DNA of 64,000 nt, from NCBI GenBank assembly GCA_016584305.1, contig JACEEZ010010163.1:1-64000 (forward strand), read 5' to 3'. The notes beneath the pieces were generated by a model, which was not told where the DNA came from, ran no database searches, and saw only the letters and a program-made list of their open reading frames with translations. The translations under genes were made by a program, and so were the position numbers. Below, in pieces: positions 10,448 through 21,996 of the stretch (position 1 is its first letter; each line of letters starts with the position of its first letter). This DNA comes from Chionoecetes opilio (taxonomy: Eukaryota > Arthropoda > Malacostraca > Decapoda > Majidae).

Positions 10448-11108
10448 CTGTAATTTACAACAAATTGTGCAGTTAGATTACTATGGAAATCACCCAAGGG
10501 ATATAACATTATACTCTGCAGCTGTAAGGTTTTGCAGAATAAGACCAAAAAGCAGAAACAGGATAATACAACCTACTACAGTTGACTTTTTTCTCAAATT
10601 TACGACAACAAATTCCCCAAAATAAAAAATTAAAAATGATGAGCTTTTGGGATTATGTTATGCATAATAAAAGGAAATAAATACTACACCCAAAAACTTC
10701 TAGGATTCCCTAGTAAAGAAGGTAAGACCACAGTTGTAATATTCAACTCCAACATTTGAGAATATCATGTTTAAGTAAGAAATAGTAGTCACACATGGCC
10801 ATTTGCCTTCACAGAATCAGTGCATTATACAGTATTGCCATATAAAATACTGTCCATGCAGCACTTCAATTTCCTACACATTCAAAAATCACATCTCTCG
10901 TACCATTGAAAACCACTAGACAAGTAGAAGCACTGATCCAAGACCAAGCCAAAACCACCCCTATTTACCCCAGCTACACGTAGATCTAACTTAGCAAGAC
11001 ACAGTAGACATTTTAAAGTTATCGACATATTTCTTCTATATTGGCATAATTAGAAAACTGAGATTTTCTCCCCAAACATAGGTACAAAATAGTATGTATG
11101 TACAAAGG
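10448..11108. other. Intron-like or intergenic, no gene seen
   Basis: AT-rich, no open frame of note, no repeat recognised except the duplication with 7777-8350. It ends at the left 8-bp target duplication of the hAT-like insertion. Confidence 0.5.
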
Positions 11109-11329
11109 TACATACTCAGTGGCATACCGAGGGGGGGGAGCATGCAGCCATGCCCCCCCCCTTTGCAAGGAATAAATAATGATAAATAAATATATATAAT
11201 ATATATATATACACTACCCTCCCGAGTTTCACGCTATGCGAGTTTCGCGATCCTCAAGTTTCGCGCTGAGTCCTAAATTCTTATCATCCCGACTTTCGCG
11301 CATTATATCCCCGAGTTTCGCTTTTTTTT

Positions 11330-11334
<5 letters not shown>

Positions 11335-11417
<83 letters not shown>
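11335..11417. repeat. (GT)n microsatellite
   Basis: About 40 uninterrupted GT dinucleotides following a poly-T run at 11322-11334. Open frames crossing it (Cys-Val or Thr-His repeats) are artefacts. Confidence 0.97.
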
Positions 11418-11418
<1 letters not shown>

Positions 11419-11419
11419 C

Positions 11420-11745
11420 TACAGCGCCGTTAGGCAGTGACCTCCAGGATTGGGATGGTAGGCCCTGGAGATTAACTTGAGGGCTGTGATGGTTGGCCCT
11501 CGCCCGTGGTGGCGCAGACATTATTTCTATAGTGACGCCTGTGATTAGAGGCTCATGCCGCCCCCCTGTATCCTCCGATGCACTCGCAATCGAAGGTAGA
11601 GCTAATGGGCAGCATGTGGGTGTTCTTAGGCCACTCAACAGTGCAGAGAAAGATTTTAAGTGGATTTTACAGCCCTCATCAAGGATCGAACTCGGATCAC
11701 CGATAACGCCACTCGGAGACTTCTTCTTCTTCTTGTGACCTTTTC
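11420..11745 (-). repeat. SINE-like repeat, tRNA-related head
   Basis: About 320 bp found repeatedly (13990-14250, 14540-14745 inverted, 51140-51450). On the minus strand it starts near 11745 with TCTCCGAGTGGCG followed by GAGTTCGATCC, resembling the A box and B box of an internal Pol III promoter. The tail runs into the (CA)n tract and A/T run at 11322-11417. tRNA-derived SINE is my reading. The head is short and I did not fold it. Confidence 0.55.
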
Positions 11746-11771
11746 TGCTTAGTATCACTTTATAGGTCGTG

Positions 11772-11797
11772 TGTCAAGCTCGTGCTCGAGCTTGACA
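11772..11797. other. Perfect 11-bp hairpin in element X
   Basis: TGTCAAGCTCG at 11772-11782 pairs with CGAGCTTGACA at 11787-11797 across TGCT. Part of it survives in the second X copy near 51500 (CTCGAGCTTGA). Confidence 0.7.
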
Positions 11798-12117
11798 TAT
11801 ATCTTGACGCTACCCACTCTGCTACCGCCTCCCATAAGAGACGTATGGGACACGTCTTCCTGCCTTCCTGCTTAGTATAGTATAATAATAGGCTTAGTAT
11901 AGCTGTATGTAGTTTTGCTTTGTTTTTTTCCATTTGTTTGTGTTTTTCTCTACAGGAACAGCCGGTGTCGCATAAGATAGGTAACACCTCGAAATAAGTA
12001 GCACCTTACCTTACTATTTACCTCAAAATACTCCTTTATAAGGGATTAACCATGACGTGTGTGGTACTGTGGTTTCTGGAGGTACTGGAGGAGACAGGAG
12101 AGAAGAGAGGAAGGCAT

Positions 12118-12151
12118 TGTGACAGTGTTATTGTCGTATAACACTGTCACA
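12118..12151. other. Perfect 14-bp hairpin in element X
   Basis: TGTGACAGTGTTAT at 12118-12131 pairs with ATAACACTGTCACA at 12138-12151 with a 6-nt loop. In the corresponding part of the corrupted copy (about 51838-51872) the symmetry is blurred. Confidence 0.75.
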
Positions 12152-12493
12152 CAACCATCAGCTGACAAGATATGTGTCAGGCTCACTCACTCAGACCAAA
12201 GCATCCGCTGGGTGACTCCCAACTGAAGCTCAATCTCAAGCTCCTCTTCTCTTCGTAGTGTTGGCCGAAGCCACCACCCCGGGAAGCGGGTCACAAACCC
12301 TAGGCTAACACCCAGTACCCATTCACTGCTGGGTGGACAGGGGCTTGGGGCATTTTCAGGATATTTTTTGGGGGAAAAAGTGAGTCTTATAAGCTGTAAA
12401 ATACGGTAGGTACACAGCCCTCAAGTTAAACTCCAGGGCCTACCATCCCACCCCTGGAGGTCACTGCCTAACGGCGCTGTAGGCACACACACA

Positions 12494-12505
<12 letters not shown>

Positions 12506-12528
<23 letters not shown>

Positions 12529-12529
12529 A
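12506..12529. repeat. (CA)n plus poly-A tract
   Basis: A (CA)n run at 12485-12505 followed by about 24 A. Together with the T-run plus (GT)n at 11322-11417 it forms an inverted pair of SINE tails inside element X. Confidence 0.8.
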
Positions 12530-12748
12530 CAGTAAATAAGCATTTTTACAGGGTTTATAATACCCGAGTTTCGCGATCCGCGAGTTTCGCGCTATGCCTC
12601 CGGAAGAAAGCAGGCGCGAAACTCGGGAGGGTAGTGTATATATATATATATATATATACAGTAGAAGCCTTATAACTCGGCACGATAGGGGCTCTGGCCC
12701 TTGCTGAGTTATTCAATGTGCCGAGTTATGCAATGTCCTCCTCTGATA

Positions 12749-12773
12749 TAGGTTATAAAAAAAAAAAATAATA

Positions 12774-12812
<39 letters not shown>
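12749..12812. repeat. Poly-A tract
   Basis: Interrupted A run (about 12 A, then TAATACT, then about 36 A). It produces the poly-Phe segment of a minus-strand shadow frame. Confidence 0.9.
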
Positions 12813-12815
<3 letters not shown>

Positions 12816-12839
12816 TGCACTGTAAAAGCATAAAAACTA

Positions 12840-13985
12840 CACTTACCAATGAACGGGTAGCAGCAGGCATGTAATCCAAGGAGAGGGGAGCCTTAGCCTT
12901 GTTGTAACATGTAGAAGATGTTAGGGGGACTCTGTTGCATTTTAACACTGGTATCCCTTTAATCACTTTATAATCACAACTCTGGGCGGGAAGCCAGCAA
13001 CAAAGGTCGTATCGCCAGCAACGACCTGCTCTCCGACTACCTAGATATTTTTTTTTCCTTATGACGGAAGCTACAAAGCCTCCCTCGGTCGGTCTTAAAA
13101 ACGCGTCGGAAGGCGCTGACTGGCTAAGACGAGTAATGACGTCATCAAGCTCATCATCAGCCACCAGCCAATGACAAACAGTTTTTAAAACTTCTCGACC
13201 AATCACAAGTCAGCGAAACATATTTCCGGGCAAGAATGGCATGCCAGACTGCCTCTCCCCGCCTTCTGTCCCCGTCATCTCAAACTAATTCTCGTTTTAT
13301 TCGGAATGCTTGTGTTTTAAGGAGTTGTAATGTATCAGATAGTAAGATGTATAAGTAAGGAGCCTGTGTTGCTAGTGTTTTGGTGGTAGAAGGTGTGTGT
13401 GTGGGTTGAAATAGTGAATATTTGTGATATGGGGAGGCCCCGCGGCAAGGCCTCTCCGTCACTCACTGCCCCGCCATCAGTCACCTCATCATAACATCTT
13501 TAAATTACCCTTATTTAAGGTGACACACGGTCCTACATTGATTTAGATAATGACACGTGTATATAACATCTCACCATAATCCCTAAGTTGTATAATAACG
13601 AGTAATAAGATGTTTAATCCTGCCCAAACCTACAGTGGCGGAGGAGCTGGCGGCTCCAGCCGCCACACTCAAAAGTTTTGAGTAAAAACCCGCAGTTATC
13701 CGCCTCACCTGTGCCTTCCTGAAGAAGACAGTCAGCTCCCACACCTGTGATAGCACCATAGGATATCACCAGGGATCATAGGATTCCTCACAGGGTTCTC
13801 GCTCCCCTACTAAATATTACCAAGGACATCTATCTCCCTTGGTGAAGTTAGGGTTGATATCCACCTCACGGGCTTCATGCTGCTGCTGCCGAAGGCTGCG
13901 CTGCCAGACGTGGATGAGTCCCTTGCTTGTATTTCATCTCTTTACTCATATATATGAATAATATCCATCCAAATTCTTTTTTTTT
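12840..13985. repeat. Shared internal core, copy in element T
   Basis: About 1.1 kb of moderately GC-rich sequence (landmarks: GGCATGCCAGACTGCC near 13238, GTGACACACGGTCCTAC near 13520, CTACTAAATATTACCAAGG near 13808). The complementary orientation is found at 19195-20160 and 44655-45690. No frame is conserved among the copies, so it looks non-coding. Confidence 0.75.
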
Positions 13986-13989
13986 TTAA

Positions 13990-14250
13990 GACAGTGGTGA
14001 CCCAGGGCTCGGATGGTAGGCTCTGGAGGTTCACATGAGGGTTCTGATGGTTGGTCCTCGCCCGTTGGTGGCGCAGGCAGGTTTCTTATAGTGACGCCTG
14101 TGAGGCTCATGCCGCCCCCCTGTGTCCTCCGATGCACTCGCAGTCGAAGGTAGAGTTGAGAGGCAGGGCATGTGGGTGTTCTTAGGCCACTCGACGGTGC
14201 AGAAAGGTTTTGGGTTTCTTCGGGGATCGAACTCATGCATCGAAAATGCA
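13990..14250 (-). repeat. SINE-like repeat copy
   Basis: Same repeat as 11420-11745 (landmarks GTGACGCCTGTGAGGCTCAT and CTTAGGCCACTCGACGGTGC). It interrupts the shared core and ends at the poly-T run at 13977-13988. Confidence 0.7.
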
Positions 14251-14539
14251 ATCATATGTCTACATTCACCTATAAAAAAGATATTTCATAGCATACCAAG
14301 CAATAATGAGCATGCCTGGAGACTTCCGACCTCTGCTAATACCGGTCTTGAGCAGTCGTTGGCCAGTATGCACGTTTACGACCAAACCTACGACTTTTCC
14401 GCGCTGTGGGTTCCGTCGTAGGACTTCTGACCAAAAAATGGTCTTAAAGTGTTTTGTGGTTTCCCTCCCTGTACTGTATTGTATACAGTACTGTACCTGT
14501 ACAACTTAATTTTACATCACTTAAGCACTTAATTACTGC

Positions 14540-14745
14540 AACACTATGCCCTGTCCATTAACTCTACCTTCGACTGCGAGTGCATGGGAGGACACAGGGG
14601 GCGGCATGAGAATCACAGGCGTCACTATAAGAATCCTGCCTGCACCACCACAGGCGAGGGCCAACCATCACAGCCCTCGAGTGAACCTCCAGGGCCTACC
14701 ATCCCACCCATGGAGCTCACTGCCTACACGCACTATAGGCAAAAA
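14540..14745 (+). repeat. SINE-like repeat copy, inverted
   Basis: Opposite orientation to the copy at 13990, ending in a poly-A run of about 25 at 14741-14766. Its head (B-box side) is missing, so it is truncated on the left. Confidence 0.7.
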
Positions 14746-14835
14746 AAAAAAAAAAAAAAAAAAAAACTTGTCTTTGCCATGCCGAGTTATATCAAATTCC
14801 GAGTTATACAGTGCCGAGTTATAAGGCTTTTACTG

Positions 14836-14980
<145 letters not shown>

Positions 14981-15101
14981 TCGAACCTCGATATAACGGA
15001 CCTCGATGTAACGGACTTCGGATATAACGGACTCCATTTGGACCCCTACATTACCCTCTCTTGTATCACGCGGCGTTCCCTACAGTACGTCAGTTTTGCA
15101 T

Positions 15102-18100
15102 GGTATAAGAACATAAGAAAATAAGGAAGCTACAAGAGACGGCGAGGCCTACACGTGGTAGTTCCTGTCGCCTAACACTACCTACCATCCACCTTTCATC
15201 CCCATCCATGAAACCCATCCAGCTCCTCTTTAAACTCCCTAATGACTACGCACTAACTACCTGTCTACTGAGACCATTCCATTCATTCACCACCCTATTT
15301 GTGAACCAGTTTTTCCCTATTTTTCCCTTTTTAATTCTACGCTTTTCCAGCTTGAATCCGTTACTTCTTGTTCTACCCTGGTTAAAAGCCGTAAGAACTT
15401 TTCCTACCTCTCCTTTATTAAATCCCTTTACCCCATTTAAAAAAACCTTCTATTAGATCCCCCCCTTACTCTGCGTCTCTCGATTGAGTGAAAACTATAA
15501 TAATTTCAATCTCCCCTCATAACTAAAGTTACGCACCCTTGTATCATTTTGGTCATCCTTCTCTCACTGTTTTCTAACAAGGTTTATATCCTTCCTGAAA
15601 ATATGGAGACCAAACTGAACCGCATAGTCTAGGTGAGGCCTGACTAGAGCCAGATAAAGCTTTAGAATAACTTCCGCACTTCTACTTTTAACACTTCTGG
15701 TTAATGAATCCTAATACCCCTATTAGCTCTATTTCTGGCCTCAATTTACATTGTTTCCTAGGTCGGAGGTCTGGGCTCACCCTCACTCCAAGATCTTTTT
15801 CACCTTCTGTCTTTTTCAGCAATACATTGCTTATGGTGTATCTATTACCGGGGGTTTTTTTCTACCAACATTCAAAAACGCTGCATTTATAAATTTTAAA
15901 ATTCCCATCTCCCCATCTGACTGCCCACTCGTTTTAAGTTTATCTAAGTCTCCCTGCAATATGTTTACATCAGACTGTGATCCAATAATCCTACTAACTT
16001 TTTATCATCAGCAAACTTGCTGATATCATTGCTAATCCCACTATCCAAGTCGTTTGATGTAAATCAAAAATAGTAATGGACCCAAAACAGCCCTTGTGGA
16101 ACTCCACTTGTCACCAGTCCCCATTCGATTTAGAACCATTAATTGTAACCCTTTGTTGCCTATTACTTAGCCAAGCTCTGATCCAATGAAGAACCTTCCC
16201 CAAATCTATTCCATGAGCCCTAACCTTATTTAAGAGTCGCTCGTGTGATATTTTTGTCAAATGCCTTACTAAAGTCCAGATATATTATATCATAATCCTT
16301 ATCATTATCTAACCGTCCTCATAAACTTTCCTAAAAAAAACTCAATAAATTGGTGAGACATGACCTACCCTTGGTGAAGCCATGTTTGAATCATTGATCA
16401 AACTATTTTTATCTAAGTGTCTCTAATGCTTTTTGCAATAATAGATTCCAATAATTTACCCACCACTGATGTTAGACTTACGGGTCGAAATTTGACTTTA
16501 GTCCTCTGTCTCCCTTCTTAAAAAATGGGAACACATTTTCCTTTCCTCCACAAAATGGCACATCGCCTATCTCAACCGTTTCCTAAAAATGTGCACTAAC
16601 GCTCACTAACAACCTCCTTGCATTCCTTTAAATACCCTGGGATACACTTCATCTGGTCCTGGCGATTTAAAAATGTTCTTTTTAAATCTATACCCTCTTC
16701 CACCTTTTTCCCTAGTTATCACAATATCTTTGAGTTTCTCCTCATTGCTTCCTTTGAACATCTGTTCACTATCAGGTATCGTCTGTGTATCCTCCTCCGT
16801 AAAAACATTTTAAGAAATAATAATTTAGACTCTTACACATATCCTCATCCGTATTTAAAAAACCTCACCCTGTCCTGAACCTTAAGGGCCCAACTAATTC
16901 CCTTTGTTTTGGGTTTTATATACCTGGTAGAACCCTTTTTTGGGTCCCTTTTCGCCTGTCCTGCTACTTTAATCTCATAATTGTTCTTAGCAAACTCGAG
17001 TTTTTTTTCTTCACTGTCCTTCCCATCACGTTATACTGTTCTTTGTTTACCAATCCTGCCTGACCCTTAAATAAAAATTTTTTTTTTAACTCCAATGTTT
17101 GTGTTTTAAATTGGTGTTCATCCATTTTGGATCAACTCTTTCGGGACCTTATTTTTCCCTATAAGGAATATTTCTTTTCTGTCCGTCAATTATATTCCTT
17201 ACAAATGAGGTATAATCCTCCCCCAACCCCATCCTCACTTCCATTTCTAACTTCTCTAATTACCTCCTCAGCCCTGACCTCACTTCCCTGTCTAACCGCT
17301 CTAATTACCTCCTCAGTGATGACCTCACTTCCATATCTAACCACGCCAATTACCTCCAGGTGCCTTCCTAATCCTTCATAATTGGCCTTTCCAGCTGTCA
17401 TCGCCCTGTCGTTATCTTGGGAAACTTTCTTCCCCTCCATCCCAAAACCTCTTATTAATAACCTCCAGGTGTCTTCTTAATCCTGCATAATTGGCCTTTC
17501 TGAAATTAGGTATTCGATCCCTTATTGCCATTTAATTTTCCAACTTCCCATTTTAAAGCTAAATCGGGATCTCATAATGGGTCGCTATTATCTAAATTCC
17601 CACCGACCTCCACATTTGGTAACTAAATCATCTTTTATTTGTCAGCAATAGATCTAGAATATTATCTCCTCTATAGGCTCCTTGATTGCTTGACTTAGGA
17701 AGTTATCCTGGATTATATTCAACAATTTATCTGCGTCGCTGTCACCTATAATTAAATCCCAGTCTATATTCCTAAGATTAAAATCTCCCACCACGCATAG
17801 TCGATTATATCTGCAGGCCTTGTTTATGTCTTCCCATATAGGAGCTAAAATCCTCTTTACATAAGTTTTGGAGACCTATACACTACACCCAAAACCATTT
17901 TCTCAGTTCCCTCCGAAACCTCTACCCATATAGACTCTTATGCTGTCATCTTTTTTTTATAACATTATTAACACAACCCCCTGAAATGCCTCTCTTGCAT
18001 AAAGCGCAACTCCCCTCCACCTCGTCTCCCCTACTCTTGTCCTTGTGAAATAACTTATACCCAGCTACCCTCGACTTCCGGATCAAAAAACCTTTCCTGA

Positions 18101-18640
18101 CATATCCAACCATGTTTCCTTTTAAATGCTATTATATCAAAATCCTCTACACTATATTTTTCCTCTCGGGAAAAATCTCTTTTTTAAAATACTCCTACAG
18201 TTTGTATAGTAACTTTCAAGCAACTCCTCTTCTTTTTGTCAATTTTCCCTTTATCTTTAACTAAATCCCTCCTCTCTCTCTTTTTTACGAATCACTTTAG
18301 TTCCCTGCCTTCTGATACTCCTCCTAGGGGTCGCAAGTTTCCTTTACCCTGACCCCAGTGTCTAAACCCCGGTTCTCTGTCTTAAAAAAGCCTGCAGTGC
18401 ATCTACCTCCCTTTCAAGGGATTCAGACAGACTGAACTCCTTTCTTCGAAAAGTGCACCCCATCTCTGCGGTAGAGGTGGTTATGCCCGAAAAAGAGGTC
18501 CCAAGTGTCTACAAAGGCCCAACCATTGTCTTTGCAATGAAGTGTCAGCCGGCAATTCATTGCAATAGCCCTGGAGTACCACAAATCGTCAACAAAGCGT
18601 CTTGGAAGGACACCACACACCACAGGGAATGCATTTTTTT
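15102..18640 (-). pseudogene. CR1-like LINE (esterase end, endonuclease, RT, 3' tail)
   Basis: Nearly 3.5 kb in one orientation. From right to left: an esterase-like segment (18623-18423, separate entry), the endonuclease with ESIWVEVSEGTEKMVLGVVY near 17950-17890 and VVGDFNLRNIDWD near 17800-17760, and NILDLLLTNK near 17670. The RT follows with YLDFSKAFDKISHERLL-like near 16290-16230, HWIRAWLSNRQQRVTINGS near 16190-16135 and ISKFADD near 16027-16005 (catalytic box). The tail reads out to TTCTTATGTTCTTAT at about 15102, the usual short-repeat end of such elements. It is 5'-truncated within the upstream ORF. Frameshifts are few for an old element, so it was active fairly recently. Confidence 0.9.
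18423..18640 (-). pseudogene. SGNH/GDSL esterase-like C-terminal segment of the LINE
   Basis: Open minus-strand stretch with GVLPRRFVDDLWYSRAIAMN, CRLTLHCKDNGWAFVDTWDL and YRRDGVHFSKKGV. The closing D-G-V-H block matches the Asp-x-x-His signature that ends SGNH hydrolase folds, known from ORF1-type proteins of CR1/L2 LINEs. Only the C-terminal third is present. The 5' truncation point of the insertion is near 18640. Confidence 0.75.
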
Positions 18641-18946
18641 ATTTTTTAATTAATGTGCATTTTATGTTATTTTGTGAGCTATTTTCTCTTTCAGAATGCT
18701 TTTTCTACAGAATAGGTAGTACAGTGTGGGTAATATAGACGCTGTGTGTTTGTTGTGTTTGGTATAATTCATTTTAGTTTTGAAAAACATGTCTTTGATG
18801 GGGTCCGGGAAACAAACCTATATTTTTTACCATTAGTTATGTATTTCGCTAAAACGAGATTTTCTTTACGAGTATACCAGGTGGAACCTAACTGCTCGTA
18901 TCTTCGGGACTTCCCTGTATATGTAATATTTTATGTATTTTATATA

Positions 18947-20459
18947 CAGAGGTCCCGTTATACGAGCATATTCGATATACAAAATCCATGTACGAGATGT
19001 GTAAATTAAGGTCTATCAATAACGAATCGAAAATCCATGTTACGAAAAATTAAACTGGGGAGTAAAATTACCAAGTTATTTACTAAAAGAAAAATTAAAA
19101 GTTATTTACTAAAATCATAAACATTTACTGACTATAATGTTTTTTACCTAAGGTTGTACGATAATCAATCTGAAAATAACGTGCAGACTGGCCAAAGACT
19201 GCTCGAGACTGGTATTAGCAGAGGTGGAAGTCTCCAGGCTTGCTTATTATTGTTTGGTAGCTATGAAATATCATTTCTCTAGGTGAATGTAGACATATGA
19301 TTGCATTTGGATGGATATCATTCATATATATAAGTAAAGAGATGAATACAAGCAAGGGACTCATCCACGTTTGGCAGCAGCAGCAGCAGCAGCATGAGCC
19401 GGCCCATGAAGCCCGTGAGGTGGATATCAACAAACCCTTAGACCAAGGGAGATCGATGTCTTTGGTAATATTTAGTAGGGGAGCGAGAACCCCCTTGAGG
19501 AATTCTATGATCCCTGGTGATATCCTATGGTGCTATCACAGGCGTGGGAGCTGACTGTCTTCAGGAAGGCAACAGGTGAGGCGGATGACGGCAGGTTTTT
19601 ACTCAAAAGTTTTGAGTGGCGGCTGGCCGCTGGGGAGCCGCCACCCGTCCTCCGCCACGGTAGGTTGGGCAAAGGATTAAACGTCTTATTCCTCGTTATT
19701 ATACAACTTAGTGATTATGGTGAAGTTTTTAATACACGTGTCATTGTCTATATCAAAGTAGCACCGTGGGTTTTACCTTAAATAAGGATGATTTAAAGAT
19801 GTTATGATGGAGGTGACTGCTGGCGGGGCGTGAGTGACGGAGAAATTCTTGCCGCCGGGCCTCCCCATATCACAAATATTCACTATTTCAACCCACATAC
19901 ACACCTTTTACCACAAAAACACTAGCCCAACCAGGCTCCTTACTTATATATCTTACTATCTAATACATTAAAAATCCCTTAAAAAGCAAGCATTCAAGCA
20001 AATAAAACGAGAATTAGTTTGAGATGACGGGGACAGAAGGCGGAGAGAGGCAGTCTGGCATGCCATTCTTGCCCGGAAATATGTTTTCGCTGACTTTTGA
20101 TTGGTCGAGAATTTTAAAAAACAGTTTATCATTGGCTGGTGACTGATGATGAGCTTGATGACATCATTTATTTTTATGTTTAATTAAAGTGCAGTTGTGT
20201 TATTTTGTGTGCTATTTTCTCTTTCAGAATGGTTTTTCTACAGAATAGGGAGTACAGCGTAGGGAATATAGACGCTGTGTGTTTGTTGTGTTTGCTATAG
20301 TTTATTTTAGCTTGAAAAACATGTCTTTTTTTTAATTGATGGGGTTCCTGGAACCAAACCTATATTTTACCATTAGTTATGTGTTTCGTTATACGAGATT
20401 TTCGCTTTACGAGTATGTCAGGTGGAACCTAACTGCTCGTAAACTTCGGGACCTCCCTG
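18947..20459. mobile_element. TIR element family V with core, copy 2
   Basis: The left end CAGAGGTCCCGTTATACGAG is at 18947 and the right end CTTCGGGACCTCCCTG ends at 20459, flanked by TATA. The left subterminal region repeats TATACGAG-like words and the right carries GATTTTCGCTTTACGAG. The inside contains the 1.1-kb core (about 19195-20160). No transposase frame. Confidence 0.85.
19195..20160. repeat. Shared internal core, copy in V element 2
   Basis: Same core as in element T but in the opposite orientation on the window. It contains a short (CAG)6-like run at 19374-19394. Its right border falls at GACATCATTTATTTTTATG, where V sequence resumes. Confidence 0.75.
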
Positions 20460-20588
<129 letters not shown>

Positions 20589-21298
20589 CAGGCAAATACC
20601 TTTTATCCGGATACCCAACAACCGGAATAACCCAATACCGGAATTTGTGGCAGGTAAGTAAATAGTATTAAAAAAAAAAAAGTAACGAAATATTTAACTT
20701 TTATTTTGCCGCCGTAGACGTGAGCGCCACCTATCGCCACTTGTTTATTCCGGCCATAATGCGCCATGCGCTATGATAATTCAGTGTTTATCAGTCCGTG
20801 GCAAGGTCAGTGCTACCCCCGACGACCGGAGTGGTATTTTGAGTCATCCCACATACCACCCAACACACACACACACCCACACATACCACCCGTGTAGGGG
20901 TGTGTATGTGGGTGTATGTGTGTTGTGTGTGTGTTGGGTGGTATGTGTGGGTGGTATGGGTGTGTGTGTTTTGTTGGTGGTATGTGTGGGGGTGTGTGTT
21001 GGGTGGTATGTGTGTGTGGTGTGTTGGGTGGTATGTGTGGGTGTGTGTGTTGGGGGGTATGTGGGGTGTGTGTGTGTGTTGGGTGGTATGTGTGGGTGTG
21101 TGTGTTGGGTGGGATGTGTGTGTGTGTGTGTGTTGGGTGTATGTGTGGGTGGGGTGTCATACAATACAAACAATCATACAATATTTGTTTTTTTTTTAGT
21201 AAATGCATCTTTCGTAAGTATACTTACCCATTAACCGGACTTTTCCATTAACCGGCTACCCGGAAGTCCGGATATATCCGGATAAAAGGTATTTTCCT

Positions 21299-21299
<1 letters not shown>
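20589..21299. mobile_element. TIR element family S
   Basis: The ends are CAGGCAAATACCTTTTATCC (20589) and GGATAAAAGGTATTTTCCTG (to 21299), flanked by TA. The word CCGGATA / AACCGGAAT recurs near both ends. The centre is dominated by a GT/AC-rich minisatellite. Non-autonomous, 711 bp. Confidence 0.85.
20850..21160. repeat. Inverted minisatellite in element S
   Basis: Units of about 25-40 bp built on TGTTGGGTGGTATGTGTGGG. The first two units (20850-20897) are on the opposite strand to the remaining units (20898-21160), so the array folds back on itself at the GTGTAGGGG junction near 20891. Frames crossing it are Cys/Val or Thr/His/Pro artefacts. Confidence 0.85.
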
Positions 21300-21329
<30 letters not shown>

Positions 21330-21961
21330 CAGGGAGGTCCCGTTATACAAGCATTCGGTATACGAGAATCCCGATGATACGAGATGTGTAAATTAAAGGG
21401 GCTTTTTTCAATATACGAGATTGAAAATCCAATGATACGACATTCAAACTGGGGTGAGTAAAATTATCAAGTTAAAAATGCGTGCCCTACCACTCCCAGG
21501 CTGGACAAAGGGGGATTTGGTTGACCCCAGTCAGGTCACCCCTAGCAAGGCGTGACCTGAAGGGTAATCAAGCATATGGTGCGGCCTGACATTTAGGGGT
21601 AATTAGCAGGTGTGCGGCCCCAACCTTAGGAACTGCAGTCAGGTCACCCCTAGCAAGGCTTGACCTGAAGGGTAATTAAGCATATGGCGCGGCCTGACCT
21701 TTAGGGGTAATTAGCAGGTGTTTGGCCCCAACCTTGGGACCCCTACACTACCTTCTCTTGTATCACGCGGCGTCCCCTACATTACAACGTCTTTTTTTTC
21801 TTGTTATGCATGTTTTATGTTTAATTATGTGCGTTTTTGTTTATTTTGTGTGCTATTTTCTCTTTCAGAATGCTTTTTCTACAGAATAGGTAGTACAGTG
21901 TGGGTAATATGACGCTTGTGTTTGTTGTGTTTGCTATAGTTTTTTTTTAGCTTGAAAAATG

Positions 21962-21996
<35 letters not shown>

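Larger units (their letters stand above)
5755..10985. repeat. Direct duplication of about 2.6 kb across the N
   Basis: Copy 1 (about 5755-8350) and copy 2 (about 8380-10985) contain the same succession: LINE endonuclease/linker, GT tract, LINE 3' tail, GT tract, candidate exon, AT-rich flank. Copy 2 is cleaner, while copy 1 has many single-base indels concentrated at homopolymers. Most likely an assembly artefact, not a biological tandem duplication. Confidence 0.8.
11212..12636. mobile_element. TIR element family X, copy 1
   Basis: The ends are CACTACCCTCCCGAGTTTC at 11212 and its complement CGAAACTCGGGAGGGTAGTG ending at 12636, flanked by TA runs. The subterminal word GAGTTTCGCG recurs several times at both ends. 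Internal content: a long (GT)n, a SINE-like repeat, two perfect hairpins and a 90-bp module shared with the element at 48744. No transposase frame, so non-autonomous. Another copy is at 51020-52396 and a fragment at 57230-57414. Confidence 0.85.
12659..14835. mobile_element. TIR element family T (pogo/Tigger-like ends)
   Basis: The left end CAGTAGAAGCCTTATAACTC at 12659 and the inverted right end (CAGTAAAAGCCTTATAACTC read from 14835) are flanked by TA. The word GAGTTAT or ATAACTCGGCAC recurs near both termini. CAG-starting TIRs with TA duplications fit the pogo/Tigger type. Inside are poly-A tracts, a 1.1-kb core shared with 19195-20160 and 44655-45690, and two SINE-like copies in opposite orientation. 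No transposase is recognisable. Confidence 0.8.

Noticed and set aside
5755..10985. Genuine segmental tandem duplication
   Set aside because: The single N at the boundary and the corrupted left copy make an uncollapsed contig overlap much more likely.
11303..11758. Minus-strand frame of 151 codons ending in Thr-His repeats
   Set aside because: It runs through the SINE-like repeat into (GT)n. Similar text recurs in every SINE copy with different frames.
20813..21234. Long Cys-Val-Trp and Thr-His-Pro frames in six registers
   Set aside because: Produced by the GT/AC minisatellite in element S.
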